Position numbers and translations under genes: made by a program. 64,000 bases of DNA from Aulostomus chinensis (lineage: Eukaryota > Chordata > Actinopteri > Syngnathiformes > Aulostomidae), in assembly GCA_037954235.1 (NCBI GenBank), contig JBBMOA010000002.1, positions 19,502,509-19,566,508 on the forward strand, read 5' to 3'. Below, in pieces: positions 37,701 to 53,585 of the stretch. Within the stretch, counting starts at the first letter, position 1; each line of letters opens with the position of its first letter. The notes under the pieces were generated by a model that saw only the letters and a program-made list of their open reading frames with translations, was not told the origin of the DNA and made no database searches.

Positions 37701-40700
37701 TCTTACCAAATGTAGGAAATATGGAGACATTATATAAGAAAATTGGCAGGGAAAGATGATTTCAGCTAAACATAAACAGATGGGATATTTTGAAGAGCCG
37801 GCCAAATTAGTTTGAAATTTATGTTTGGGTCTCCGATTACATGACAAGGGAAAAAAAACAAAAAACAACAAGGTAAAAACAAGACTTTCAAACACTAAAA
37901 GACAGATACCGATTACGTTAGGAGCAAAATTTAGCCAGCTAGGGATGTTGTCTTCGTGAGTTACCCAGTGGATCATGAGGGATGCCTTTAAAGATGATGC
38001 GGTAAGTGGTGAGAAAGAGTGCTCCCTCTGCTGGCAAGATATGTGGACCGCCCAGCAGACCTCCAGTGGCCTCCTCTCGGCCATCAGGATCCAGAAGCAC
38101 CCGCAACCCCTCCGACACAAACTCTTCTCCAGGAAGCAGCGCTGGACGCATAATTTTAGGCTGAAGGGAAGAAACATAAAAAAGCCAATCATAACCAGCT
38201 ACATACACACAAACTGAAAATAACTGTATGTTTAGTGTCAATCAGGTAGTCAAAATGAATGAATCTGTGAAAACGTGAGTCAGTAAATCAGATTAAAGGA
38301 AGGAAACTAATCATCACCATAATGTCAAATCACAGCACTGCAGGAGCTCCCTGGACACACGTAAGCTTCACACGCACACAAGCGTTTTGAGAAAGAAACT
38401 CATGCTGCCTGTGAGGAAAGATTCGGATGCTCGACTTTGAGCAAAACTCAAACTTTTACAAGTATAAATGGTTCTCTTCATTCAGTTTAACAGGTGTTAT
38501 TTTAATGTTTGTTAATAAGCCATCAACCTGTGAAGATCCGCAGGTGAAAAATTCATCTATGTGCCTAAATCTGGCCCATTTTTACATGGGGACCCAAGTG
38601 CTCGTGTTTATTAAAGTGCATTTTCCCTTCATTAACGAGACAGTCATCTCATATGCTCATTAATTTGACAGGTTCTTAAGTCATTCTCCCCCAGGGGTGG
38701 AGCTATTCAGTTAAAGTTAGCTAAGTACTTTTACTACTTACTAAGATCCTTTCAACTATTAACTTCCTTCATATTGCAGCGGTTGGCCAATTTAAATATG
38801 CAAAAACATAACTGTATAATATTCTTTCATCAGTCTTATTGCATATCTATGTTACATGTATGCAGCATCTTGCATTCATAATTCTTAAGGCACACTACAT
38901 TAGGCTTGGAATCAGTCAGCAGGCCGTTCCTCAAGAGAGCAAAATTGGAAATGTTATAATATATATATGACTAAGATCTTGAATGTCCCCCATATTGTGT
39001 TTTCTCAGTGGACAGAAGTTACCATATGGCAGATAGTAGAAACAAACGATGTAAAGTAGGACTGTTGTAAGCCACTATATGTGTCTGCACCTCATGTTGC
39101 TTCAGCTCCTTCTGGCCTCTAAAGCCAGAAGAGAAACACTCAGTTGTTCCACTGTCACATACATGAATGAAGAGGAACATTAGATCATTCACAGAATTTC
39201 CCATTAAGGCCACAGCCAACCTGTGGGAGTTGAAGTCTAGCCAGGAGATAATAAGACTTTCATGAATCCAAAAAGCCTGAGAAGAGAGTCCCTCAGTACC
39301 TCATTACTGCTGCAAGCTCGGCTTCCTTTTCATTTCATACCGAGGTCCAACCAGAGTTGCAGCCACCTTGATTTTGCGTTTGAATAGGTCAAAGCACTTT
39401 GTATGACTCAGCTCCACAACCCACCTGGATCTTATTGAACACAAATGAACTGTTAAGATGTCCCAGTTTGCTGCAATCAAATGCTACTGTGTTGTCAAGT
39501 CGTGTTGAAACAGTAAACTTTTCATACAAGTCTTATTAAATGCATTGGTGCAGCTCTGCAGTTCACATTACGTGGAGTTTTTAAATTTTGTGTCTGTGGC
39601 AACACTGAGAAAATAATTAGCTGGTGTATCTAGTATTCACTAAATCTCCCCATGCCAGCAAAAGAAAATCTAGTTTACTTTGCCACAACATGAAGTACTT
39701 TTACTGGTCGATATGTATTTAGAACTACCATCTGTGCTGTTGTGATTACTTTCATTTCAAATAGGGGGAGACAAAAGCTGCACACAATAAATAGCTTTAA
39801 AGTGCATTGCAGTTGTAGCAACGAACGATGATGGCGAGGGACGCAGCTCATCTGAATTGTTATTGGCTACAACTGGAATTCCATGTTAATATGTCACAAA
39901 ACTCTGTGTGATTTTTTTTTTTAAGTTATCAAAACACGTGAAAACAAAAGTATGTGAAGTGTACAATACATTCATTGTCGCTAAGCTAACTAGCAGTCAG
40001 CCATCTGGTGGTGATCTGGGGCTCCAAAATGCACCACAGAGAGGAGAGAAGGGTATCGATTTGCTTGTGTGGCTCCAAAAATGATAGACAAGAAATGTGT
40101 TTCCCATCGTGCATGCTGTCAGTGATGAGGTTTGGTTTGAGTTACCATGGTTACAAATATCAAACCGGGAAGGGAATGATGTGATCACTGGAACTGACAA
40201 AGAGGGGTTGATACCAGATCTGACCCTTGTTATGGGTTTGAAACAGGTAGTAGAGCGCACTTTCAATGCATTCACTGTTTTAGTATCATTGCTGGCATTT
40301 CTAAAACGAATCTGTCTTGTCATTAAGCCAGAGCTCACATTGTTTATGCACTTCTTAGTATTTGGCATGGTGCTTACAGCTATAGCAGTCCAGGTATGCC
40401 ACTAATTCTAGCTGTTGATCTATCCAGACAGCTCACCACGGTGTCCAAGTTGCTCCCAGTTGCTTTGTCTGTGTGTATGAGTGTGTATGAGAAGGATGAT
40501 CAGAATCTGGCAGACAGAGCATAGCAGCATCCAAAAGACCAACTGGTAAAATATGAAAGTGCAATGATGACTTGAAAACATTGCAAGAATTTAGCTTCCT
40601 GCACACTAGCAGCAATCCAGACAAAATATAATGACCAAATGTGAGTAAAAACATTATGAAAACAACTGCTGCTGAATACAATACCTACACTGAGTATCGA

Positions 40701-43700
40701 TCGAGTATTATCCTTTTGACTTTTTCTGAAGTCTCTTCTGGACTCCTATAATTTGGTGCAATCTCCTGTACTATATTATAAAGTTTATTTATAATAAAAC
40801 CCATATACATTTAACCATCATCCTCTTTTTATCACTGATCTACATAACTCTCACTATAAGTGCAATGCAACTGCAGGATAGATGCATTGTTCTTACTGTT
40901 TGTCTCAATCATCAACCGTGACTGAAACAACCATATTCCGGGACATGAGGAAGACCCATCAGAAAACAAAATAATTGCAGTGTCTGGGTTTCAAAACAAT
41001 CTCCTGAGGCAGTTAGATGTCTAAAACTGATGTGAAAAATTATTTTGAGTAAGCAGCTGTTGAGACAATGTGACCTTCACAGTAATTTTGAGGAACTGTA
41101 TCAGAACTACTGCAGCTTTCAGCTTAACATTTTACTGTAATTTAACTGCAATAAATGAATCAAAACAAAGCCGTTGCAAGTACACCATGATGCTGATTTT
41201 TACAAATGAACTTTTATGGTTTGTTAAGTCCTTCCATAAGACAACAAGAATACTACTTTTGAAATCCAGTTTTTGTGAATGGATTTTGGATTTGATCAGC
41301 TACAGTTTAACATGGCACAAATCTTATATCTTGTTGTATATGGCAGAATACACATCCAACCGTATTCAAATGGGGACTAAATGTTATATTCATACGACTT
41401 CATGCAAGTAGTTCAAGCTTATGATAAATCAAAGTCTCTGTCTTTTCAAAACAAACATATTCAATTAACAATAAGATGTTGCGAACATCATGTTGAAATA
41501 TTGCTGACAACAACTACTGCTCGTTCATCTGAGTCCAGCACACTAGTGCACAAAGAGCTTAAGTCCCTGCGGTCCAGCGGCACTCACCTTCTGAATGGGT
41601 GGTAACCTCCTGCTCTCCCTGTGAACTGCCTCGAGAGCTTCCATCTGCATAGCAACGATGCCTGTGGGTCAGAAGTTGAGGTCAATTACCATATGTCCAC
41701 ACACAAGCGCACGCACAGAGCTGGTACACAGAAACACATGTACTTACACACAGTCTTACAAGCAGAATGTGTATTTAGAGATTTGAAGGTCATTTAACGT
41801 GTCAGGAGTTAATCAGCTCAGAGGCCTGTGTTACTCTTGGCCTGAGCTGAGAATACACACCTTACTCTTCACTGAGCTGAGAGAATTAGGACAGCGGCAG
41901 AATGTGAATGAACCTGCTGAGTGATGTACCTGGGATCATGCTGTGAAGGCTCTTGATGTGTTCCTGAGTTACTCCACTCTCTGTGCACACCTTGTCAATG
42001 AAGCGGGCGACAAACCTAACCACAGAGTTGGCCACGTCGCTCGTCTCCGAGTCCTCAAAGCCACTTTCTGTGTCAAAGCTCTCTGCCACGCTACCAGCAA
42101 TGCTGTAAAACACACATAAAGCATAAACATAATGTGGGTCACGCCACCGAGATCTCATCTGAGAGCTGGGAGCGGTGTGTTGACAGAAATGGATTTGAAA
42201 GTGGACTGTGATGAGCAGTGAAAGTGAGAGTCATTTTTAGTCAAAGTGTTGTTGCCTGGATCCGTCATTCAGATTCTATTAGCCAAGAGGAATTTTTCAC
42301 ATGATGCAAACTTCCCACTGGATTTACAAATACTCAGTGATGAGATCCAAATGTCCTCTGTGAGAAACAAACAAGTCTGAGACAAAAATGAAAGAAAAAA
42401 AGAAAAGAAAATGGCCACAAACAAATTCTTGGCTGACTCCTCATTAGAACAAGAAACAAATAATAAAATATTGTATTCTTCAGGTTCTTTGAGAGTAAAA
42501 TACACCAACATTAAAATGTTAACATTGTGTTCTTGAGACCTGCTCTTCACAGGTTTATTTTAATTTACTGTTTCTGAAACATAAAATCACCTCCGCTGCT
42601 ATTCTGTTTGGTTTGGGGGAGTACAGTGCAGGCCCATTACACACACCCTGAGGGTTCAGGCCCCTCAACCACTGGCCAGATGCTTGGCTGCAGGCCAGCA
42701 TCAGCCTGATGGTGAACATCTGAGGCCAGAGTCTTAATGTTGTGTCTCGTATGTTGGCATTAGTTGGTGGCTTTTTTTCATCTGATTGAGTCTTTTTTGA
42801 ATCGTGGCAAGTGTGCTTCAGCAATCAGTGCCTTAAAATACCAATACTATGATTATTAATTATAACAATATCCTTTTAAGGAATTGAAGTGACCAGAATG
42901 GCAAATGAATTTCTTCAAGAGGTCAGGTTCAACTGCAATTTTTTTGGCAACACAGCAGTCAGCCTTCATTGGTGCAAGTACTTAGTGGTTGGTTTGAAGT
43001 GTCTTTGCCTTGAAATGCCCCCTACAAATAAACTAGCCTCAGGACGACTATGGGGCTGGACAATGAAGACCTCCAGTGTCCCATTTGGCTATATAGAGCA
43101 GTATCATGTAGACGGTGAGTTACGCCACAGCCGCCCATGTACTTATCATCACCTTATTTAGACAGGAACAAATAATCCCTAATCACGAAACCTTGCCCAG
43201 AGGCTTCCCCCATATAAGACTGATCGTTCTACCTTACAAGTGCTGAACAAGCCATAAAAATGGTCAAGCCAAGCAGGTTTGATCACATGGATGTTGAAAA
43301 TATGGGAAACACAATGTAATAGATCCTGTCACATTTAATGTGATGGAAATCTTTTTAGTAAAGTGGGTTGTAGAGAGAATCGTGATCCACTGCCACAGAG
43401 CAGTCAGGGTTAAGACTCTTGTTGTGGGAATGAGAGAAGGCATAAAGCTACTCCTTCATTAATTAGGTGAAAATAATAAATCAACCCCCCTCTCCTCATC
43501 AGTGAAATCTGATACACCATCACCCTCCTGACCTGTTTGTGACAATGCTGTTGCTGCCACTCTCCCAGTCAGCAACTGGAGTGTTGCGGAGCAGCTTATT
43601 CTTGCTGGTGTCCAAAGGAACTAGCAGGTAGACCATGAGGCTGGCGTAATGGATGGCCTGGCTGAACACCGTGCTCTCTTCATTTTTTACCAGCTCCTGT

Positions 43701-46700
43701 TGTTTCTCTTTACTCAGGCAGGGCCACGAGCGAAGCTGCTCTGCCGCCAGGTCCATAGCCGTCTGCTCCTCATCTCTGGCTACTGCAGGCACAGGGCCCA
43801 CATCCTGTAAAGGTCAGAGAAAACAGCTGGAGCGAAGTAGCAGGAAGTGGTCAAAAGCAATGTGGGACTTTTAAAGTTGAGATTCGTTTATTAATTCCGC
43901 AGAATTGAACAGTATTTTTCTTGTGACCCTGTTTCAATACTGCTAAGACTAGAAGTACTACTAAGTGTTGCTTTATTGATAAGTTAACAACTCCAAAATT
44001 GGAGTGTTTCCTCAGCTTACCTTATGCCTGGCAGTGATGCCCCCCTTCTCCCCTGGGGTGTTCAGATACAGGGCTCGGATCTGGCCCTGGACTTCGCTGT
44101 AGAAAGTGGCTTCCCAGAACTGCTGGTTGGTCCAGACGGGATGGTCCTGTATGCAGGTGTACGCAAACTGGTTCACCCCAACAACCAATTTCTGCAAAAC
44201 CAAAGTCGTACAGACAAGACAAATTAAGGAAGCCACATAAAATGGATTACAATGTGAGGCTGGTCAGTTTCTGACTAATGCAGGGCACCCTAACAGATCC
44301 TCCCATTCCCCCTCACAACAATGTTTTCTTGGGAAAATCTGTGTGACACATGTAGTCCTTGTAAAAATGTTTCAATCCAGAGAAAATGACTGATTAATGA
44401 GCCAATTTAAAACATGTGAGCTGAATTTGTGCCTTATGAAATGCCTATTAAAGGTTTCAAAAATTGAGAAAAGTTTAAAAAAAAGTTGATACATGGCATC
44501 CATCTTTCTTTGATAGTTTATGTCATTAACTGTTGCAACAGATAGAAACCAGATGTACTGACATGCTTCGGAGGAGTGTTATTGTTCACTATTTAAATTG
44601 GGGTTAGAATGGAATTTGTGTTTCGAGATACTGACACTTCAATTCAATGTTTAATCCACTTTGCCCTTCCTCAGACCTCACACGTGCACAGTAGAGGAGA
44701 AGAAAAAGAAAATGTGCGTCTGTGTTTTTACCATCAAAATCTGATCAGTTCACCCTTAAGTCCAAGTGAATGTTTGTTTTAAGAAGTTCCCTTCAGGCAT
44801 CACTAATCCATTACATTCAAAAGAATGGGACGGAGATTTAAGTGTTCTGATGGATAAAGAAAATACCATGATGCCAATTCAAACACGGAAAACATACAAA
44901 ATCATTTATAAGGGAACAACAAGATACAAGTAAGTAAGCAAGTATGAAAATCAATCAAGGAATAAGTTCAGAAATGAACAAAGAGCTCAGTCAGATCTGA
45001 TCTGAAAAGGGCCGTCATGTCCTGTTCAACAATATAATTATAGTGTTTAGTGAGGTAGCAGGGTTTGAAATTATAATACTGGATTGTCTGCATATAATGA
45101 TAATTTGTGGATCGTATCAAATCCGGTGATGTCATCAAATTTGTATTTCTTAAGGCAGCAGATGGCAAAAAGCTGGATAGCAGGCACAAAGAGGAGGGAT
45201 AACCACAGGCAACCCTGTCTTGCCGAGCTGTACAATGAAGAGGCAAGCAAAGGTATATTATTGGGACTGTTTTAATGGATTTGCACAATTTAATGTAAAG
45301 CATTTAGGAGCAAGATAAGCCTGCTAGTACAAAGTGGTCATATCTTTTTTTAGGTTTTCAGTTATAGTTACCTCCAGCAAGGTGGTCGTCAGATGGCTAT
45401 TTTGAAATTACTCATCTCTTGCAGAGGTGCATTTCTTGAAGAAAAACAAATCACATTTCATATGATCTAAACTTGACAATATTCTGTTGGCTGAGTGATT
45501 TCCCCTTTAATATTCCATGAAACAAATCTGGTATTATAATTTCCCCTGCTCTTAATATTCATGTTCCAAAAAAAGCAAGAAAGAGGAAAGAAAGAGAGGA
45601 AAAATATTGCTGAAAAAAGGCTATCAAAAAATTGACAAGTATCCCATAAAACCCCCTCACAATCCCTACAGGATCAAGAAAACCAGCTCCAGTGTCCCAT
45701 GCACTTGGTGCCATAAACCTAGCGCTAACACAAGTCACACAGGCCTCAGTATCACTATCCTCCTCTCACCCAAGAATACGTGATTATAATATACTGGTGC
45801 AGCCATGAAACCGTAATTAATTTGATTTTTCTCTTAAATTTACTATGTGAACAAACAATTTGATACAATATTATGTATATATTTGTACCTTAAAAGCTAC
45901 TTAATGGTTACAACCTCTACAGTCTCTCATATATTCCCTGATCTGATTTCTTTTGCAGTGATGAAACTGACAGCTGCTGCTTTCTAGAGAAAACATAACC
46001 TTTGACAACACTACTTTTGTTCAATCCATTAGTTACAAATGTCACTTTAGAATCTTTCTTGTGGGGTCAATACAGGATCATTTTTTTATCAAGTATTTTT
46101 ATCATCAAACGTTTAGGCTGCTGTGCATGCTTCTAGACGAAACAGCCAGAACTTTGAGAAGTGGGAAACTAAAAACCAAGCCAGCTGTATCTAAAAGTCA
46201 TATTAATCATTTTCCAAGCCGTAACTTATGAACAGATAGTGACACATCGTGGAGCGACAGACCAGTCTTCTCTATTTCAGTGTCTTGGTGTATTTCGAAA
46301 CAGCTTTTTTTTCTTTTTTTTTTTTAAACCAGTGGGGGTTGGGGAGAAAAGCACCTGCTGCTTGCAAAAACAACCCTAGAAGGTAATGTGTGGTCCTCAG
46401 CTTAAGGCATGGAAGCAGATTGATAGTGTATAACACCAAGGAGCAATGTGGAGGACACCACAAAACTGAGTCTCAACCAGAGTGACACAGTGTAAAAAAA
46501 CAAAAAACTTGCCACAGAGGAACATTCGCCAACTGTCCTTCTCCCTGTAGAGTCTGACACGAGCTTGATATTAGATCAGCTTCTGCTTTCTTTCCCCTGA
46601 GCCTGACACAATGCAGTGGTTTTCATTATCACTTCATAGTTTACCCTTGAAGGATGAGAGCTGGAGGGGTTACTCTAATTATTACAGACAGAACAAAAAC

Positions 46701-49700
46701 AGCTCCATTCCCAGTATGATGGGCCAGAAGCCACGAGAGCGGAGAGCTGGGAGGACACGGGGTGAACACTGAGCCAATGCCCATTAAACCACTTACATGC
46801 AGCTCGGCTAAAATGCGGGACCTACTTGTGCTTTGTCTTGGGTCATGTGAGTTAATCGGTGTTCAATAATTTAATGAATAATATTAAAAGAAATATGTTG
46901 AAACTAGAAATACTGCATCGAGGATGTTTGCCTCCATTGAATGTGTCTTACTTACTACTTACTAGTGGGCGGCATGGCTCAGGGGTAGAATGGCCGTCTA
47001 GCAACCGAAGGGTCGCTGGTTCGATCCTCGACCCCGGTGACCATGTCGAAGTGTCCTTGAGCAAGATACTGAACCCATAATTGCTCCTGATGAGTAGGTT
47101 GGCACCTTGCATGGTAGCCTCCACCATCAGTGTGTGAATGGGTGAATGAGATGACACTGTAAAGCGCTTTGAGTACCGCTAAGGTAGAAAAGCGCTATAT
47201 AAAATTGAGTCCATTTACCATTTGAGTCCATTTACTGTTATCAAAATGTACTAAAATAGGCGATAGGCTCGTTCATACAGTTTCCTTTATTAGTATACAA
47301 GTATACTTTATTGCCCCTAAGGGGAAACGTCTTGGGGACAGTGAGGGTCACTGACTTACATGAAAACACGACAAAGCCCGAGACCAGACGTGTGTGACGG
47401 ATTTTAAAAAAAACAACAAAAACCTACCTCAGACATTTAACTTTTTAACACTAACACAACATGGATATCTTTGCAAATACGGATTGTTTCAAAGGCAAAC
47501 CTGCCCAAACACACTATCTTACAATCCAATCTGCTCCTGCCATAAATAAAAATTTCTGTCCAGTGAACACTTGTGCCATGTAATGCAATCTTCCTCCAGG
47601 CATACCTGAGATAGGTTGGTGTAACAAACCAAATCTCATCATTAACCATGTGTGGTCTGCTCCCATGGACCTGACAGTAAATAATCTGCGTGCTGCAGTG
47701 CAGTGGTCGCCAACCGACGCATCTCTGACTGACATCGGGCCTTGGGCCAGGCTGTGTAAAACAGGTTGCCCCCATTTATCACGTTATTCAACATTAGTCA
47801 CGTTCCACACATACACAGAGTATACAAGGGAGAGATGCTTGCACCTGACAGCTCTGATGCAGCAGCACTGTCATCGGAGGCCGAGGGATACGTAACCTCC
47901 GTGACTCAGGGCTCACAATGATGGTGAGTTTAGTTTTGATTTTCGAGTGTTTTCTACAGAAGGTTGAAGACTCTATTATGCTTTTACTGTGCCTATAACT
48001 GTACTATAAGGTGTGCAGTATATGGAGAAATGCATGGTTCATATGCTACAGTAGTAGGTGGTTATAAGGAAAAATACAAGTTTTAATCTAAATAGAATTT
48101 TCTAATGTGTGGTTTTTCATATTGAATCAGTGTTGATCTTGACCTGTGACCATCCAAACATGTTCAGTTCATCCTTGAATCTAGTGGTCATTTTTGAGTT
48201 ATCTGATATCTCTAACATGATAGTATACTGTACAGCTACTGCTCTATTATTATTATTATTATTAGATTAAAAAATTGAAAGTGACCAAACCTGGTGCTGT
48301 GGATACATCGTCTCACTGCAGGCTGCCCACACGTGTCAAACTTAAGAGGATAAATGATATATAATCAGAAATAAATAGTGACACATATGCTAAAGCGAAC
48401 TGCATGCCTTTTGTGTGGAGTGGTATGTGTTCTGTAGCAGATGATGTGGGTGTATTTGCCTGTGTATGTGTGTAAGCAATTTGTCAGTGTTGTCTACTCT
48501 CAGCCTGGTTGTACTTTTCTGACTTCTCAGATATGTGCAGGTCATTTTGACCGAGGTATAAAAATACAGTGATCTTACAGAGACATTCGCAAGACAGATG
48601 GGCAAGGAGGAGGACAGGGAAGGGGAGAATAAAGCAAAGGGAGGAGGAAAGGATATAAGGAAGTAAAGATGAAGGGGAAGGGGGGAGTATAGCACTCTCA
48701 GACCCATCTGGTTGTGTGACTTGACTCGTGAAGAGGAGGAATGTGGGGTTGAGGGTGAAAAACAAGCCAAAAAACCACAAGGGGAGACAGAAAGGAGAAA
48801 AGGCTGTGTTTAGGTCAAAAGGAAAGAGGCTATCGGGGTTTGGAATCTTGTTTTGAACTTTGGGACATGATCCCAAGGTTCATAGTATGATTGACTGCGG
48901 CCTCCAAACATCAGCTGGACATCACACATGTCAAACAGGTCTCCAAGAGACTGAGAGGTGGTGCGTGTTGTCACTGTAGGGGCCGTGTGCTGGTGAGTGA
49001 AGGCAGTCATATCTGATATGTCACCAGCCTTGAGGCGGCGACATTATTTAGAAGCGTTTTGAAAGAATTCACAGCATTCCTGAAGAGCAGATACAAAAAA
49101 ACAACAACACTCATTATTTCTGGACAAGTTCTCTTTCGGAATGTGTTCCTGACCTGAACACAATCCATCTCCTCCTTCTTGCAATTCAACAGTCAGTCGA
49201 GTCAGTGTTTCGTGAGGAAAACTATTCATGTGCTGAAAAAGCTTAAATTAAAACAATCGATGAACAATATTCAGTCATGCAAAGGCCAGTTAGACTGAAA
49301 AACAAACCTATCATGGTATCTATAGGACATAATCCTGTAAAACACAGCGTACAAGTAACAAAAATGTTCCAAATCCAAGTAAACACAGATACGATAAGTC
49401 AAGAGCTGGACATCTCTGAGATATGCAAGGGGTCACCCAGTACGTCATTTTCCTCACTTCCTCGAGCTGCCAAATCTCCTCGTGCATAAACGACAGCTGA
49501 AAGAATGCTAACAGTCAAGTGCTCATCCACACTGGTGTTTGGGTTTCTCAGTTGATGTTGTAACCAATGTGATGTTCCCGAAACCGAGACATTTACTACG
49601 GCAAAACATTCAAATGTAAAACGAAATATTACACATGGCTGCAAAGGGCAAAATAACAACTGACTCAGATGTCAATGACATCCATTCATCTCCTGATAAA

Positions 49701-52700
49701 CCCATCCATCAGTAGATAATGAATGCCAGAGGAACTGATCACAGATTAGGGAATCACAAAAAAATATAAAAGCTCACCTCTAACAAAGAGCCACTGTACA
49801 AAGGTCATGTGGCTTTTAGATACACTTTACCCACAGTAGACAAATGGCACCATCCATGCATGAGCTGGACTAAAAGATAGTTTGCAAATCAGTTTCACCT
49901 TCCTCTCTGTTGGATATTAACTTACATCTATCAAACGCTCATCCATAAGAGGGGTCAAGCAGAGGGGACACCGAAGAAATGGGAAAACCAGCTAAAGATA
50001 GAATGTGGGTCAATAACATAAGTTGTTCAGTGTCAACATATTGCAATAAAACTAAACACTGTCTGTCTCTGGCAGTGAGGACTCTGGGAGCAGACAGTTG
50101 TCGTGCGGTGGCGCTTCCCATGTTCTCTGACCAGGAGACTCAAGGGCCATGGGGACAGTACCAGCGTAAGCATGAACAGTGTGAGCTCGCCAAGTTCAGG
50201 CAAGAATACCAAACAGGGACTTGACCAAGGCCTGACTCGAGAACTTGGAAGACTTTGACATGTGGTGTCTGAACAGAGATTTTTTTTTTGTTTTTTCAAC
50301 AAATGTTTGTCCTCTGCAGGACCAAAATAATCTTATTCCTGATTAATATTTGCAAAAAACTGGCCATATGACGCAGGCACGGATGGGTCTGCAACTGCTG
50401 ATTAAAGAATAACAGAAATTGATTTATCCTCATATCTAAATGTCTTGCATCACGAGGAATCAAGAGGAATCAAGGGAATCAAAAGGAACACTCCTACTTC
50501 AGTTCAGTTTTGAGATAAACTGTGCAATGTGGTTCAAAATTAATTTGGATTTGTTTTTAAGCGTGTCAGAGCAGGACATCGTTTTAAGCAGGTCAATGAT
50601 TTGATTTTCAGCACAAAAAACCTGCTGACTTCGAAAAACTTGACATCAATGTCACATTTCCTCATAATACTTACAAGTAGTCCAGCCCTCTGGAACAATG
50701 AGTTAATCCATTATGATCTTATTGAAATCAAAATATGCACCTCAGGCTTTATTAGCAGTTTGAACACCGAGATGTCAAAGTCGATCAGTCCGACTTTAGC
50801 TCAGCTGTGAAATGCAGGCTGATCGCTACGTTTAACATCCAAGAAGACAGCTCTTATTAAAAATATGCATTTCGAGCGACAGCACGACAATAATTTTGAC
50901 CACATGTTCCATAACAATGGTGTCGCGACAGGTTTTTAAATTAACAACCGAATATATAAAAGTCACAAAGGAGCCCTGTACTGTATTTCCTGTGATTTTC
51001 CAGGCAGAACTCCCAACAATGTCCCAGCGATTCCTTCTGGGGTGAAAAGAAAACAGCACCACAAAGAACTGAGTTTCCTCACTCAGTTCCACTCACAAAC
51101 ATTAATTATTTTCAGTGACTTTCAGTCTGGCTGGATTCAAGTGCTGGTGGCTGCTCATTTGTCAACTGTTTGCAAGTGTCGCAGTTGTATAAAGAGTGTC
51201 TCTGCCTATGTTGATGTCATGTTAGAAAGGACACAGAGGCATTGGAGAGGTCTTTTGAAACATGAGATACTACATTATGAATATTTTAAATGCTTGTTAA
51301 AACAACTGCCAGCTCTCTTAACTCATCCTGTTATGCTTGCTGAAGTGTGGTGGTGCATATTGTTCTTTGTAACGCATCCAACTTATGAGACCAAACTTCA
51401 AAAGTAACATTATATAATGCACGCATTTGCTCATGTGGAAAATAAAAGAAGCTGGATGGAGATGTAAAGAACTATGTTAAACAGTTTAAGGGATCAATGG
51501 CGAGAATTCTGCATCAGTGCGTTTCAATCCACACCCAAGATGACAGCTGCTGGGAACCAACAAGGATGCTCCATTACCAAACTTTGTTTTTGTCACTTTC
51601 CACTGCATGATCTTTACGCCACTAAACCAGAGATTACAGAATTTTTTTGGCACTTCCCCTCCTGACCTAAGTTCACTTTTCACTCTTTGGGTAAGGCAGA
51701 ACTCAATCTCGTCATCGGTTCCAATCATTCGTAATTAACCAAAAAATGTGTGCTGCAGTCTCAAAATATACTTCCTTCTTCTAATTCATCATTTCTGTTA
51801 TTCCAGCAAAATCAGTATAACATTGCTTCATAGTGACTAACACAGGAAAGTTGTTATTTTTATGAAACAGAGGTATATGCCTGTGAAATGATGCAACAAA
51901 TCTGCGCAGCGCTAGAAACACTGCCATTATTGATTAACATCCAACACTGGCCACACTAAAAGCAACCATCACAAACAGTTTATCTGAGTGAGTTACATCA
52001 GCTTGTGGCATGTGAACAGCATGAGTCATGTGGTGCCAGACAGCAGGCCAGGTCCCAGTCCGGCCCATCGGGGTATGGCACTGGTACCCAACAAAAAGCC
52101 AATGCGGACAGTTGTGTCTGTCCCCATAGCAACAGGCGAGCTGCGGGGACATAGTTGCGGTGAGCCCTGCAGCTCCCCTCTGTTGATAGTGTGGTTTGGA
52201 AAGCAAAGGCCACGGCTAGTTGTCTGCACTCAAAGGCTACAACCTCTTCTGCACTCCAGAGTCAACAAGACTCTCTAGATTTTTGAGGCTGATCTGATAT
52301 GAAATTTGGAGAGGTACAAAAAAATATCTGATATTTCACTTCTTTCCGTGAACATAAAACTAAAATACTCCGTTGCCAGTGTTCCCTTTTCTTTATTTTT
52401 TTGGAAAGTTTTGGGCCTATGACGTAGAACAAAATCCTACATGTCACAGGTGGAAACTTTGCTTTTCTAAATGACTTTAAAAAAAAAAAAAGCAGTTCAT
52501 CGAATTTCATAAAAAGTTCATGCACTTTGTGATTAAGTTTGGTTGTGGCAACTATTTAAAGTTGGAAAATAAAAAGACCTTTCACTTGCAAGAAGAACAT
52601 GCAGAGATATGTGTCTGAAATGAGGGTGATGGCAGGCTGTGACATGAGGGCAAAAAAAAACAAACGAGAGCAGTAACTTAATAGGGATCTTGATTGAGCT

Positions 52701-53508
52701 GCTGAGTACAGGTTCATACACAATTTACCAACAGATTTCCATGATTCTGCCATATGTTCTCTAAAGTCCCTGCTTGCAAGTGAAAAATAAGTATAAAAAT
52801 TCATTTCAAAATTTACCACAGTATATTTAACTAGAATGACAATGAAGACATAATGACAGTCTTAGGTTTGCTACAAAATAAACATGAAACAATGAACCAA
52901 TATAGACTCATCATAGTGGTTCTTGACTGAACCACATATACTGTACTCTAATGTTAGTACGCAGATATTTGTAAGGGAAAACAACATTTCCAAATATGTC
53001 AAGCTTTATTTATTTTACTTAACATTTCTCCAGGCCTGGAAATTGCAATTTTCCAATTCGATAACTTTTCCAGTTTTTTTTTTTTAATGACGATATAAAG
53101 CTCATGAGTAGTCCAATTTGACGCAAGCTTTAGTGTGGACTGAATGAACAAAGAAGCGTGTCTGACTCTGGAAAGAGGAGAAACAGCAGCACGTCGCAGC
53201 AGTACATTGATGCTTAAGAGAGACAATTTGAGAAAGACAAGCCTTAAATTGAACCCACACACCCATATCTTTCTTTTTAATTTCCTTACCCTGTAAAAGG
53301 CTGTAGACAGGGGCAGCAGTGCAGCAGCTACTGTGTATTCCTCCGAGCTGGAACAGTCCTGTGGGTTAAACAACGGGGAACAAGTGAGAGCAGGGCAGCA
53401 CACAGCAGGATGCATGTTACATGTTACATGGCTGCATTAACACCTTGCTCTTCAGTGGAGGCCCAAAGAAAGCATGTTCCCAAAAGTGAGGTCTGTCACT
53501 CACTCACT

Positions 53509-53585
<77 letters not shown>

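Noticed and set aside
47437..47775. 112-codon minus-strand frame next to the SINE
   Set aside because: Some protein-like texture, possibly transposon-derived, but I see no motif or boundary that supports a call.
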